Part shown: positions 16,682 through 24,865 of the stretch, piece by piece | Position numbering within the stretch: position 1 is the stretch's first letter | Layout: each line of letters opens with the position of its first letter | Source: Acidobacteriota bacterium | GTDB lineage: Bacteria > Acidobacteriota > Terriglobia > Acidiferrales > UBA7541 | Direction of reading: 5' to 3' | NCBI GenBank assembly: GCA_013289585.1 | Contig: JABCZR010000003.1 | Span: forward strand, 186,001 to 250,000 | Length of the DNA: 64,000 nucleotides | Position numbers and translations under genes: made by a program | The notes under the pieces: generated by a model | What the model was told of the DNA's origin: nothing | Seen by the model: the letters and a program-made list of their open reading frames with translations, nothing else | Database searches by the model: none

Positions 16682-18319
16682 ATGAAAATAGCTCTCGCGC
16701 AGTTTAATCCTACCGTCGGCGACTTCGCAGGAAATTCGGCTCGCATTTTGAGCCTTGCGGCGCAAGCTAAGCAGCGCGGCGCCGAACTCGCCGTATTCTC
16801 TGAACTTTGCCTCTGTGGATATTTGCCCCAGGACCTTTTAGAACGCCCCGCCTTCATTGACCGCAACCACAAAGAATTGAAAGAACTTGCGACGAAGATC
16901 TCTTTGCCCTCCATCGTGGGTTACGCCGGCAGGGTGAAGAATGGAACGGGGAAGTCCATCGCCAACAAGGCGGCGCTGATTTACGGCGGGCGGATCGTCT
17001 TCGAACAGAGCAAAATGCTCCTTCCTACGTACGACGTGTTCGACGAATCGCGCTATTTCCAGCCGGCGGATTGCCAGAGCGTTTTCGGTTTCAACAGCGA
17101 ACAGCTTGGAATCACGATTTGCGAAGACGTTTGGAACGACAAGAATTTCTGGGCCAACCGGCGCTACGACCGCGACCCCGTGGCAGAAATTATCGGAAAG
17201 GGAACCACGGTTTTGCTGAATGTGTCGGCATCTCCCTACACGATTGATAAGCGGTCGCTGCGCTTTGAGATGCTTCGCTCGATTGCGATTAACCATCATC
17301 GTCCGGTCGTTTATGTAAACCAGGTGGGGGGCGACGACAGCCTGATTTTTGACGGCGCGAGCATGGCGCTGACCGCGGACGGAAACGTTGCCGCGCAGGC
17401 GCTGGCTTTTCAGGAAGATTTGGTGCTCTTTGACACGGCCACTGGCCAAGGAGAAATCCACGCCCAGGCGCACGAAGAAATTGCCTATGCCTACCGCGCG
17501 CTCGTGACTGGGACGTATGACTACGTGCGGAAATGCGGATTCAAAAAAGTGCACGTCGGGCTAAGTGGAGGGATTGATTCCGCTGTGGTGGCTTCGATCG
17601 CGGTAGACGCACTGGGCGCGGAGAATGTCCTTGGCGTGTCCATGCCCGGGCCATTTTCTTCCGCGGGCAGCAAGGCCGACGCCGAAACCCTCACAAAAAA
17701 TCTTGGCATCCAATTCCTCTCGGTGCCGATCACGGATGTTTTCGAGGCGTACCGGCGGTCCTTGGCGCCAGCCTTTGCTGGCCTGCCTGAAGATGTGACC
17801 GAGGAGAATATTCAGGCGCGGATTCGCGGGAATTATCTGATGGCGCTCTCGAATAAATTTGGCTCGATGGTTCTGAGCACGGGAAACAAATCGGAACTGG
17901 CGGTGGGCTACTGCACACTCTATGGCGATATGGCCGGGGGCCTCGCGGTGATCTCCGATGTGCCCAAGCTGATGGTGTACGAGCTGGCGCGCTGGATTAA
18001 CCGCGAAAGGGAACTGATTCCCCGGTCCACGATTGAAAAAGCGCCTTCGGCGGAGTTGCGCCCCAACCAGAAAGATGAGGATAGTCTGCCACCCTACGAT
18101 GTTTTAGATCGCATCCTCAAGGCCTATATTGAGGATTTGCGAAGCCCGCAGGAAATTGCGGATCATTATGGATTTGATCTAAAGCTGGTGCGCGACATTG
18201 CTATTTTAGTCGACCGCAGCGAATACAAGCGCAAACAAGCAGCGCCGGGCTTGAAAATCACTTCGCGCGCTTTTGGATTTGGCAGGCCGTTCCCGATCGC
18301 TCAGAAATTCATCCCCTAA
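16682..18319 (+). CDS. nadE: Glutamine-dependent NAD+ synthase
   Basis: A 545-residue two-domain enzyme. The N-terminal nitrilase-type glutaminase (about 1-255) shows the catalytic Glu-Lys-Cys triad in AVFSELCLCGYLP, KMLLPTYDVFDESRYF and GITICEDVWND. The C-terminal ATP pyrophosphatase domain (about 270-545) has the P-loop VGLSGGIDSAVVASIAVDAL and the motif STGNKSELAVGYCTLYGD. It amidates deamido-NAD with ammonia channelled from glutamine, the last step of NAD synthesis. The DsbA-like gene follows 14 bp later. Confidence 0.96.
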   Translation: MKIALAQFNPTVGDFAGNSARILSLAAQAKQRGAELAVFSELCLCGYLPQDLLERPAFIDRNHKELKELATKISLPSIVGYAGRVKNGTGKSIANKAALIYGGRIVFEQSKMLLPTYDVFDESRYFQPADCQSVFGFNSEQLGITICEDVWNDKNFWANRRYDRDPVAEIIGKGTTVLLNVSASPYTIDKRSLRFEMLRSIAINHHRPVVYVNQVGGDDSLIFDGASMALTADGNVAAQALAFQEDLVLFDTATGQGEIHAQAHEEIAYAYRALVTGTYDYVRKCGFKKVHVGLSGGIDSAVVASIAVDALGAENVLGVSMPGPFSSAGSKADAETLTKNLGIQFLSVPITDVFEAYRRSLAPAFAGLPEDVTEENIQARIRGNYLMALSNKFGSMVLSTGNKSELAVGYCTLYGDMAGGLAVISDVPKLMVYELARWINRERELIPRSTIEKAPSAELRPNQKDEDSLPPYDVLDRILKAYIEDLRSPQEIADHYGFDLKLVRDIAILVDRSEYKRKQAAPGLKITSRAFGFGRPFPIAQKFIP

Positions 18320-18333
18320 GACGAGAGGTCCTC

Positions 18334-19245
18334 TTGAAAAAAGCACTCAGCCTTATCGCCATTCTTGCGTTCAGCATGCTGGCAAATGATGCGCGTGGCC
18401 AACAGGCGGCTGCGACAGCCGCCAAGCCCGCATCGGCTGCGCCAACGCAAACGCAGAAAAACATCGAGGCGTATCTGCGCAATATCTACGCGTTTGGCCC
18501 GGATGTGAAGGTGACAGTCGGCCCGTTTACAGACTCCGGCGTGGACGGAGTCCTGGAGACCAGCATCGAGGTGCTCATTGGTGAAAATAAGGAAAATGCA
18601 AAGTTCTACGTGAGCAAGGACGGCAAGTATCTATTCCGAGGGGAAATGTCGGATATGACGAAGGACCCGCTTGCCGAGGCACGCGCGCTCATGCAAACGA
18701 AAGACGCGCCATCCCTGGGCGACCCCGGCGCTCCAGTAACGCTTGTCGAGTATGCGGATTTCGAGTGTCCCACGTGCCGCAGCCTGCACGATGTCCTGCG
18801 CGGCCTGCTGCCGAACTACGCGGGCAAGGTGCGCCTGATCTTCAAGGACTTTCCTATTGATCAGATTCATCCCTGGGCACGCACGGCGGCCATCGCGGGA
18901 CGTTGCGCGTATCAGCAGGACCCCAAGGCCTTCTGGAAGATGTATGACTTGATCTACGACAATCAGGAGGTCATCTCGGCGGCAAACGCCTGGACAAAGG
19001 TTTCGGACTACGCGGCGCAGTCTGGATTGAATGCCGAGACGTTCAAGGCCTGCAGGGCCAGCCCCGAGGCCGCAGACGCCGTGAATGCTAGCCGCGCCAA
19101 TGGCTTACAGGTCGAGGTCAACTCCACGCCAACCATCTTCGTGAACGGACGCCGAATTGTCGGCGCCGATCCGCATCTCCTCGAGCAGTACATCAATTAC
19201 GAGCTTGCACAACAAAAAACCGGAAAGCCTGCAGATAAGAAGTAG
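18334..19245 (+). CDS. Exported DsbA-like thiol-disulfide oxidoreductase
   Basis: A 303-residue protein starting at TTG 18334 behind GAGAGG. It has a signal peptide (LSLIAILAFSMLANDARG), a beta-rich N-terminal segment, then a thioredoxin/DsbA domain (about 125-290) with the active site FECPTCRSL (C145 and C148) and the cis-Pro loop NSTPTIFVNG. The layout matches the DsbA/DsbG-like 'thioredoxin domain' exported proteins. It probably forms or isomerises disulfides in the periplasm. Confidence 0.88.
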   Translation: MKKALSLIAILAFSMLANDARGQQAAATAAKPASAAPTQTQKNIEAYLRNIYAFGPDVKVTVGPFTDSGVDGVLETSIEVLIGENKENAKFYVSKDGKYLFRGEMSDMTKDPLAEARALMQTKDAPSLGDPGAPVTLVEYADFECPTCRSLHDVLRGLLPNYAGKVRLIFKDFPIDQIHPWARTAAIAGRCAYQQDPKAFWKMYDLIYDNQEVISAANAWTKVSDYAAQSGLNAETFKACRASPEAADAVNASRANGLQVEVNSTPTIFVNGRRIVGADPHLLEQYINYELAQQKTGKPADKK

Positions 19246-19523
19246 CAGAGAGGGAAAGGGCAGGAGCAACCTGGAAGGGGCCCTGCAGCGGGTGTACGGC
19301 GTGACTGGTTGAGCCCGATTTCTTAGTTAACATAATATAACTTATGGGACGCGATGTCAAGCGAAATCTTGGGTTTTTCCACAGTTTTCTGGGGTCAGCT
19401 ATGGAGATGGCGTGCCCCTTTGGAGGGTATTCGCGTGATTTCCATAGGCGGCGTATTCGTCTGCACCAGCCGGGCACTGGTGACGCCTACGAGGAAAGAT
19501 CAGAAGGTGGAAGCGTTTGCTGA

Positions 19524-19698
19524 TCAGAACGGCTGGCGCGGGGGGTGCGCCAGCCGTTCTGAGTTTGATACTCGTTTCAGGATTTGCGTGGCCCGAAAAC
19601 TTTCCTGCGTGGCGATCCGGCCCGGCATGGATTTCTTGCCACCCGGACCGAAACCGAGAATGACCAAGGGCAACAATCAGGCCAATGAGAACTGGCAC
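19524..19698 (-). pseudogene. Possible frameshifted small membrane-protein ORF
   Basis: GGGAGG (minus strand, at 19703-19708) precedes a GTG at 19698 that opens PVLIGLIVAL. The next frame continues sensibly as VILGFGPGGKKSMPGRIATQ up to a stop at 19524, within the hairpin. Joining the two needs a one-base shift near 19670. It may be a small membrane protein broken by a frameshift or sequencing error. Weak call. Confidence 0.25.
19525..19561. repeat. Perfect 15-bp inverted repeat
   Basis: CAGAACGGCTGGCGC (19525-19539) and GCGCCAGCCGTTCTG (19547-19561) flank a 7-nt loop, GGGGGGT. There is no T-tract on either side. It could end minus-strand transcription or be a mobile palindromic repeat. Confidence 0.6.
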
Positions 19699-19819
19699 GC
19701 GACCTCCCTCAAACTTCAAATGCGGGAGGCTGCGGAGCTTTCTCCATATTCTCGAAGCCGGCGACGGGGTTTTGCAGCAGGGAACCACTTCACTGCTGCA
19801 AAACCGGCGCGCTTCCCCG

Positions 19820-21706
19820 CTATGGGTGGATGCCGGCGAGGAACTGGGTGAACCGAGGATCGGAACGCAGCGGGTCGGCCATGGGTTCGACGCGGAGGTA
19901 GATGAGGCGGTCGATCCGTTCTTGATAAGCGAGATCGAGAAAATGAAAAGCCTGGGCTTTGTCTCCCAGGGCGACGTAGATGGCGGCGGGATAGAGATCG
20001 GGAACGAAACGGGTCTGTTTCAATTGCGCGAGCTTTTTTAGCGCGTTATTGGCTTGACCGACGTCTCCTGCCACGGCATGCGCGTAGCCGGCGGCCATCA
20101 CCAGGAATGGCAAGTCCGCGGTCATTTTTCTGGCCTGCTCAAAGGTGGCAATGGCCTCGGGGTACATCTTCTTTTCCCGATAGGCAGACCCCAGCCAGTA
20201 ATAAGCCAGAACAAATTCGGGGTGTGCTTGTACGACGCTGAGCGATTCGCTGATGGACTCGTCATATCTCCGGGCGTGATAGAGAATCTCAGCCCGAACC
20301 ACGTGGAAGAGTGGAGTCGCTGGCTCCAGCTCAAGGACTTGGTTGGTTTCGGCCAGAGCTTCATCAAAACGCCCTTCCACCATGAGCAGGTGGGCATACC
20401 ATTCGTGCGCAGTCCGGTAGCTGGGGTTCAGATTGATGGCGAGCTTGAGTTCTTTTTCGGCGGCTTGGAGATCCCAATCGTAGCTCATCGCAACATTTCC
20501 GAGTAACGCATGGGCCTCAACCAGCCGTGGGTCGAGTTCCAAAGCGTGGTTGGCCGCTTCACGAGCTTTCGGTCCGGCGTCTTTGGGAGGCATGCCGTCG
20601 TTGGGTACTTGGCCGAGGATCGCCGTGGCATTGGCAAGGCCTGCGTACGCTTGCGCGTTGTACGGATTCTCCTGGATTGCTTGTTCAAAAAACGCGATGC
20701 TCTTTTTCAAATCTCCGCGGCTGGTCCAGAGAACGATTCCTTTCAGGAAATCTTCGCTGGATTTACTCGCTGCTTCCGCCGAGACCGAAGCTGGATGCGG
20801 AAGAACTTGTGATGGCACGGGAAAGGTGGCCATCAGCTTGCGCGCCACGGCGTCGGACACGTCTGACTCGACTTGGAGAAAATCGGAGAGATCGCGAGTG
20901 AAAGAATCCGCGGCGGCCTGAACTTCATCACGCGCCTGGATCAGGCGAATGTCCACGCGGATCTGATTGGCTACGCGCTGCACACTGCCTTCCATGACGT
21001 ATTGCACGTTGAGTGCTTGCCGGATCTCGCTAATCGGTTTGCCGGCCATGACCTTCGCGGAGGTGGGAGCGATGACGTGGATGTGCTGGGGATCGAGGTG
21101 GCCGAGTTGCGTGGTGATTACATCGGTCAACCCCGCGCTGAGATACTCCTGGTTGGGATCGCCCGTTAGATTGGCGAAGGGAAGCACAACCAGACGGACA
21201 TTGTCGGAAGTTGAGGCGGTGGCTTGGAACCAATGAAAGGCGCGATAAGCGATGAATGCGAGGAGTGCGGCGGCGACCAGGGCAATTGTGACCCGCTTCC
21301 CGATCGGAGGTGTGGGTCGAGGGGGACCATCTGGGTCGATCCCATCACTTTCGCCGGTGATTTTGTTGCCAGTGGTCGCTAGAACAGAATCAGCGTTCCC
21401 GTTTTCGGCAGGCGCGTCGATGTCGGGCTCGGGGATGAACGCGGCGTCAGCTTCGGGGTCGTCGGCAGGCTGGCGATTCTTGACCCATTCATCCAGTTCA
21501 CTGGGGTAAGCATAGACGGTGGATTTTTTCATGTGTTCGTGGCGCCGGACGGGAAGGTCTTCGGTTTTCTCCCAACGCTGAACAGTGCGGACTTCCCTGC
21601 CGAGATAGGCGGCAATCTCTTTCCAGGAGACGAGTTTCTTTTCGGGAAGGGGCGACCCTTCGGGACCTGGCTTGGCTCCGCTCGGCGGTATGTCGGGGGG
21701 CGACAT
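19820..21706 (-). CDS. Membrane HTH-TPR protein (CadC/TolB-like domain plus tetratricopeptides)
   Basis: About 628 residues. Residues about 25-75 form an excisionase/MerR-like winged HTH (LVSWKEIAAYLGREVRTVQR, then DLPVRRHEHMKKSTVYAYPS). A disordered acidic linker leads to one membrane helix (about 138-158, VTIALVAAALLAFIAYRAFH). A TolB_N-like domain (VVLPFANLTGDPNQEYLSAG, then VQYVMEGSVQRV) and 7-8 TPR repeats (about 310-620) follow. This matches a family I recall as abundant in acidobacteria; its role is not established. ATG 21706 is used; TTG 21709 is adjacent. Confidence 0.85.
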   Translation of the reverse strand: MSPPDIPPSGAKPGPEGSPLPEKKLVSWKEIAAYLGREVRTVQRWEKTEDLPVRRHEHMKKSTVYAYPSELDEWVKNRQPADDPEADAAFIPEPDIDAPAENGNADSVLATTGNKITGESDGIDPDGPPRPTPPIGKRVTIALVAAALLAFIAYRAFHWFQATASTSDNVRLVVLPFANLTGDPNQEYLSAGLTDVITTQLGHLDPQHIHVIAPTSAKVMAGKPISEIRQALNVQYVMEGSVQRVANQIRVDIRLIQARDEVQAAADSFTRDLSDFLQVESDVSDAVARKLMATFPVPSQVLPHPASVSAEAASKSSEDFLKGIVLWTSRGDLKKSIAFFEQAIQENPYNAQAYAGLANATAILGQVPNDGMPPKDAGPKAREAANHALELDPRLVEAHALLGNVAMSYDWDLQAAEKELKLAINLNPSYRTAHEWYAHLLMVEGRFDEALAETNQVLELEPATPLFHVVRAEILYHARRYDESISESLSVVQAHPEFVLAYYWLGSAYREKKMYPEAIATFEQARKMTADLPFLVMAAGYAHAVAGDVGQANNALKKLAQLKQTRFVPDLYPAAIYVALGDKAQAFHFLDLAYQERIDRLIYLRVEPMADPLRSDPRFTQFLAGIHP

Positions 21707-21766
21707 CAAAGCGATTCAGTGCGGGGATTATACCCTAGGAATTGTGCAGGAATTGTGAAAACCGTA

Positions 21767-22144
21767 TCAACGAGCGGCCTTGGCGGCAACAGCGCCGGCG
21801 GCGGCGCCGATGAGGAACCATTTGGCGGCGCGGCCGATGCGTCGCCAAGCGGAGCCACCTTTGGCGATGCGCACGGCGTCGTCGCGTTCGTGGGTAAGTG
21901 CGGCGGTCTTTTTGCGCTCGTCGGTGAGGTCGTTCTGCGCGGTAGCGAGCTTGGCCTGGCAGGCTTTGCAGTCGATGGTGAAGTCGTAGAGAGGCTTTAG
22001 ATCTTCGGCGGGGATGATGACTTGTGGGGGCGTGGGTTTGGCGCTGCCGGCAGGCGATTCCTTTCCGGCGGCTGATTTACATTGTGCTGGAGCGCCGTCC
22101 GATAAATTTGCCGGAGCGGATTGCAGGAGGATCGGAGAGGGCAA
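21767..22144 (-). CDS. Phage-type small coiled-coil membrane protein (Rz-like), start unclear
   Basis: From TTG 22144 there are 125 residues: a Pro/Ala-rich segment, DLKPLYDFTIDCKACQAKLA, a coiled coil (TAQNDLTDERKKTAALTHER) and a C-terminal hydrophobic stretch (WFLIGAAAGAVAAK). The same frame stays open upstream to a TGA at 22271-22273 and reads LAQTLKALAAEKRAVVTPAQ, clearly protein-like but with no start codon. It overlaps the 3' end of the 84-residue membrane ORF in another frame. It resembles small lysis-cassette proteins; function is inferred from context only. Confidence 0.55.
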   Translation of the reverse strand: MPSPILLQSAPANLSDGAPAQCKSAAGKESPAGSAKPTPPQVIIPAEDLKPLYDFTIDCKACQAKLATAQNDLTDERKKTAALTHERDDAVRIAKGGSAWRRIGRAAKWFLIGAAAGAVAAKAAR

Positions 22145-22247
22145 ACCGAGTTCGCGGGGGAGCGCGCTTGCGATTTGTGCGGGAGTAACGACGGCGCGTT
22201 TTTCGGCGGCGAGCGCTTTAAGCGTTTGTGCAAGCTGGGAATCGCGG

Positions 22248-22502
22248 TCATCGCGAGCGCCGGTGACCGTTCAAATCCACAAAACGCACCATAGGCGTTT
22301 CCGGCAGGGTAATTCCCTGCCGCTCGGCGATTTCGTGTAAGGCGGTGTAGATGTGCGGCAAATGATTCGCGGCGATATCGCGAACGAAAGCGCCGACGAT
22401 TTCGTCGTTGCGCATGCGGCGATGCAGCCAGCGAAGAAATAGAACGAATTGCACCAACACTGGAACCAAAACACTGAGAAAACCGGATGCCAATGGGTGC
22501 AT
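22248..22502 (-). CDS. Small holin-like membrane protein
   Basis: 84 residues, starting at ATG 22502 behind GAGG. It has one long N-terminal hydrophobic helix (GFLSVLVPVLVQFVLFLRWL), then a basic loop and an amphipathic C-terminal half (VGAFVRDIAANHLPHIYTAL). Size and topology are holin- or Rz-like. It ends inside the following open frame, offset by one base, so the pair could be a lysis cassette or one gene split by frameshift. Confidence 0.5.
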   Translation of the reverse strand: MHPLASGFLSVLVPVLVQFVLFLRWLHRRMRNDEIVGAFVRDIAANHLPHIYTALHEIAERQGITLPETPMVRFVDLNGHRRSR

Positions 22503-22570
22503 CGTGCGGCCTCTTTAGACTTCTCGGATTGTTAGGAAGGAATCCGCAAAGGAGGATTCGTAAAGACTCG

Positions 22571-23050
22571 CTAAAGGGACAAGGTGAATTGCCCTGCGGG
22601 TCCGTTGTAGAACAGATTGCAGTTTTGAAGCACGTCTCTTCCGATAAGAACCAGCAACCCCTGTGACGCCAGGGCTGCTCCCATAGCTCTCGGGGCATTC
22701 AAGGTGACAATGGGCGTGATAATTTGAACGGGATAGACGTTACATGAATGTTTCTCATGGCTTGCGGACTGCATGTTGGCTACGTCAATCACTGGCAGTC
22801 CTAAATCCTTGGCCGTCTGCTCATCCACGCACGTGTTCGACGCACCCGTGTCAATAAGTGCGAGACCGGATTTTGCGATGGGCACAGTCTTACCCTGCGC
22901 CACAAGGCCTTTCCCGGCGTTCTGTTCGATGGTGAGCGATACTTGCAAAATGGGGCCGCGCAGTTGCAGGGCTGTAGCGGGAGGCACCTGAATGATTTTG
23001 CCGTCCGGTGCTTTTGCCTGCGCTGCTATTTGACTGTGGAAGATTGGCAA
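22571..23050 (-). CDS. Retropepsin-like aspartic protease
   Basis: A 159-residue single-domain protein. The aspartyl protease active-site motif is in GLALIDTGASNTCVDEQTAK (about residues 64-83), preceded by LQVSLTIEQ and followed by the C-terminal LVLIGRDVLQNCNLFYNGPA. These features match retroviral-type clan AA proteases, which act as homodimers. Its start overlaps the end of the DUF5678-like gene by 25 bp in another frame, so the two are coupled. The physiological substrate is unknown. Confidence 0.8.
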   Translation of the reverse strand: MPIFHSQIAAQAKAPDGKIIQVPPATALQLRGPILQVSLTIEQNAGKGLVAQGKTVPIAKSGLALIDTGASNTCVDEQTAKDLGLPVIDVANMQSASHEKHSCNVYPVQIITPIVTLNAPRAMGAALASQGLLVLIGRDVLQNCNLFYNGPAGQFTLSL

Positions 23051-23349
23051 CTGAGAATCTCTAGCGTCAAGGCTGGTGCAGAAAATTCAATTTGGGCCTC
23101 CGAGGGGCGCCGAATCAAAACGCTCGTGAGCCCATGCCGGGCAGCGGCTTGTTCCAGGGCCTGCTCAAGCGTATCCGATGCGCCGGTAACCTGCTCGCCA
23201 GAGATGATAAGAAATTTGTCTCCAAACTGCGCCAGCAACTCATCTCGATGAGAGTCCAAGTACCTGCGCTCTATTTCCAAAGCCGCCAAGTCTGCACCTC
23301 GTACTTGAAGTATAGCATTTCCCGGCGAATCTCCGATGCGCTGTTTCAT
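23026..23349 (-). CDS. DUF5678-like small protein
   Basis: A 107-residue protein. The middle part (SHRDELLAQFGDKFLIISGE, then QVTGASDTLEQALEQAAARH) has the pattern of DUF5678: a helix, then 'FGDKFLIISGEQV', then a helix followed by a basic end. The last part reads LIRRPSEAQIEFSAPALTLE. I recall such proteins next to retropepsin-like genes; here the overlap is direct. They may form an enzyme-partner unit. Identification is by pattern only. Confidence 0.65.
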   Translation of the reverse strand: MKQRIGDSPGNAILQVRGADLAALEIERRYLDSHRDELLAQFGDKFLIISGEQVTGASDTLEQALEQAAARHGLTSVLIRRPSEAQIEFSAPALTLEILSCQSSTVK

Positions 23350-23402
23350 CGCAATGGTTCAATAACATCCTTGACAGCCGGAACGCCATTTTGGATCGCC
23401 CC

Positions 23403-23938
23403 TCAAAACAAAGCGCCGGGGAGGGCGCCGAGCGTGGAGCCGAGGCCGGAGCCGAGCGCGGAGAAGAATCCGCCGTTGTTGCGTGAAGCGTTGGAGCGGA
23501 CATTCAAGAGTTCTGCGGGGATTCCCAGGGTGCGCCCAAGGAGATTGGAGTCGATGCCGTAGAGCCCGGAGAGCCCCTGGAGCGCGGCCATCTGACGTTG
23601 AAAGGCGGTGTTGGTGAACGCCAACTGGTTCTGCTGGGCCTGGCCCGCTTCCGCAATTCCCTTCTGGCGCGCGAGCTCGTCGGTGAGCTCGCCGAAGCCT
23701 GCGGAATTACGCGTGCGCGCAAGGCGGTTCTGCGCGGATTGCTGGAGCGAATCGAACGCGCTGGCCAGCGCGCCTTGGGATTGGCCTATTACCGCGGCTT
23801 TGTCCGCGGAGCTGAGGCCGGGATTATTCAGAATGCTCTGGTATTGCGGAAGCAGAAGATTCCCGACCTGTTGCTGCTGGCCGAGAAACTGCTGGTTAAG
23901 CGCGTTGACGTTGTTGAGCTGCTCGTCGGTTAACTACG
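23403..23938 (-). pseudogene. Start-less phage structural gene fragment
   Basis: The frame is open from just after a TAG at 23941-23939 down to the stop at 23403, about 178 residues. The only canonical start in the frame is a TTG at 23624, deep inside. It reads LTDEQLNNVNALNQQFLGQQ, then GLSSADKAAVIGQSQGALAS, and ends in a Gly/Leu-rich tail (FFSALGSGLGSTLGALPGAL) typical of phage virion proteins. Its first codons overlap the portal-like fragment in another frame, so the 5' part was lost by deletion. Confidence 0.6.
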
Positions 23939-24411
23939 CTGGGGACATCCTGCGAGAGCATGGCGATAAACGACAGGCCGAATCCCTGATAAAAGTTTGT
24001 GACGAACTGATAGCGCGGCATCTCCTCGAGCTCGCGATCGTCGCTGGACCGATTCTCGTACGGCAAATGCCAGTTCATGTCGTTGGGATTCCACCAGGCG
24101 TATTGCAAGCCTTGCCAGAAGAGCCGCGCCTGGCGAATGCGGCGGATTTCGTGGCGCCGCGCGACGAGCCCTTCCTGTCGGTACTGCCGCACCAATTCGC
24201 GCAGCGCGTGGACCAACTCCGGCTTTTCGTCCTCAAGCCGCTCGTTGTTTGCGCCGAGGTCGATCGGGGCATTCGCAGCGGCGCTGTTTAAGGCCGCATC
24301 TCTGGGCGCACTCGCGGATAACGGTCTGAAGCCAGGCTCAAACCCGGTTCCGTTATTCCCATCCGCCGGCGCGACGCTTCCTGGCAATTCAACTGTGGGA
24401 TACAGGTCCAT
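23896..24411 (-). pseudogene. Truncated phage portal-like protein
   Basis: 171 residues with a portal-type N-terminus: VHALRELVRQYRQEGLVARR, IRRIRQARLFWQGLQYAWWN and YQFVTNFYQGFGLSFIAMLS, ending in QDVPSV. After that the frame runs a few residues into the neighbouring structural gene in a wrong frame (NRRAAQQRQRA) and stops. Portal proteins are normally 450-700 residues, so about two thirds is missing. This looks like a deletion that fused two phage genes at about 23940. Confidence 0.6.
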
Positions 24412-24682
24412 TCGCTCTCGCCTCTTCCCTATCGTCAGAACTCAAAGTTGCATCGCGATTTGATCCGATCTCGCGCCACGCCTGGAGCTGATGCCACGAG
24501 CGCTTTCTCAACCGGGGCAAGGACTGAGGCTGCGGCGGTTCGGGAAACTCCAGCGGAGGAAATCCCGCCGTCCCCAGCAACGAGTTAGTCAACGCGCGAT
24601 TTTCTGCGCGCAGTCGCGCCACATCGGCTTCGAGCAGGCCGACGTACCGCCCGCGAAACAGCCTTTCGATCCAGTCCTTCAT
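24389..24682 (-). CDS. Small phage-associated coiled-coil protein
   Basis: 97 residues from ATG 24682: MKDWIERLFRGRYVGLLEAD, then VARLRAENRALTNSLLG, a short leucine-rich coiled coil, then a Pro-rich region (FPPLEFPEPPQPQSLP). It overlaps the portal-like gene start by 23 bp and shares its direction, so it belongs to the same remnant operon. Function unknown. The frame is open back to 24796, but the upstream part is not protein-like. Confidence 0.5.
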   Translation of the reverse strand: MKDWIERLFRGRYVGLLEADVARLRAENRALTNSLLGTAGFPPLEFPEPPQPQSLPRLRKRSWHQLQAWREIGSNRDATLSSDDREEARANGPVSHS

Positions 24683-24798
24683 GCTGTTTCCCACCTTGGC
24701 TTCACCAACGCCTTCGCGGCAGTTTGCTCTTAGGCCGTGCTGATGGAATATCGAGGAGAATCCAGCGGGTGGCTTGAGAGCCGCCCCTAAAAGCAAAA

Positions 24799-24819
24799 CG
24801 CCCCGACTGGATCGGGGCG
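24799..24819 (-). terminator. Hairpin with U-tract directly after a minus-strand promoter
   Basis: CGCCCCGA (24799-24806) and TCGGGGCG (24812-24819) form an 8-bp GC stem with a 5-nt loop. On the minus strand TTTTGCTTTT follows, an intrinsic terminator signature. It lies only about 20 nt past the -10 element at 24838, so it would act as an attenuator or yield a short RNA ahead of the phage-derived genes. Confidence 0.65.
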
Positions 24820-24837
24820 CACTTCTCTACAGGAGAA

Positions 24838-24865
24838 AGTGTACCATACCATTATATTTTGTCAA
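24838..24865 (-). promoter_or_regulatory. Sigma-70 promoter for the phage-derived operon
   Basis: Read on the minus strand: TTGACA (24865-24860), a 16-bp AT-rich spacer, and TACACT (24843-24838). The -35 is a perfect consensus match. It points leftward into the hairpin at 24799-24819 and the remnant phage genes. Confidence 0.6.

Larger units (their letters stand above)
19246..19819. other. 574-bp intergenic region with AT-rich patch and hairpin
   Basis: No convincing full gene. An AT-rich patch lies at about 19322-19346 (GTTAACATAATATAACTTAT), a perfect 15-bp hairpin at 19525-19561, and a possible frameshifted small ORF at 19524-19698 on the minus strand. Longer open frames on both strands here look like chance frames. 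Confidence 0.5.

Noticed and set aside
19322-19360. AT-rich stretch as an attachment site of the nearby phage remnant
   Set aside because: No matching direct repeat was found at the other end of the remnant near 24860; only a vague AT-rich similarity.
21997-22698. 233-residue minus-strand frame over the lysis-like genes
   Set aside because: Low-complexity Arg/Ser/Pro-rich, conflicts with two more protein-like frames.
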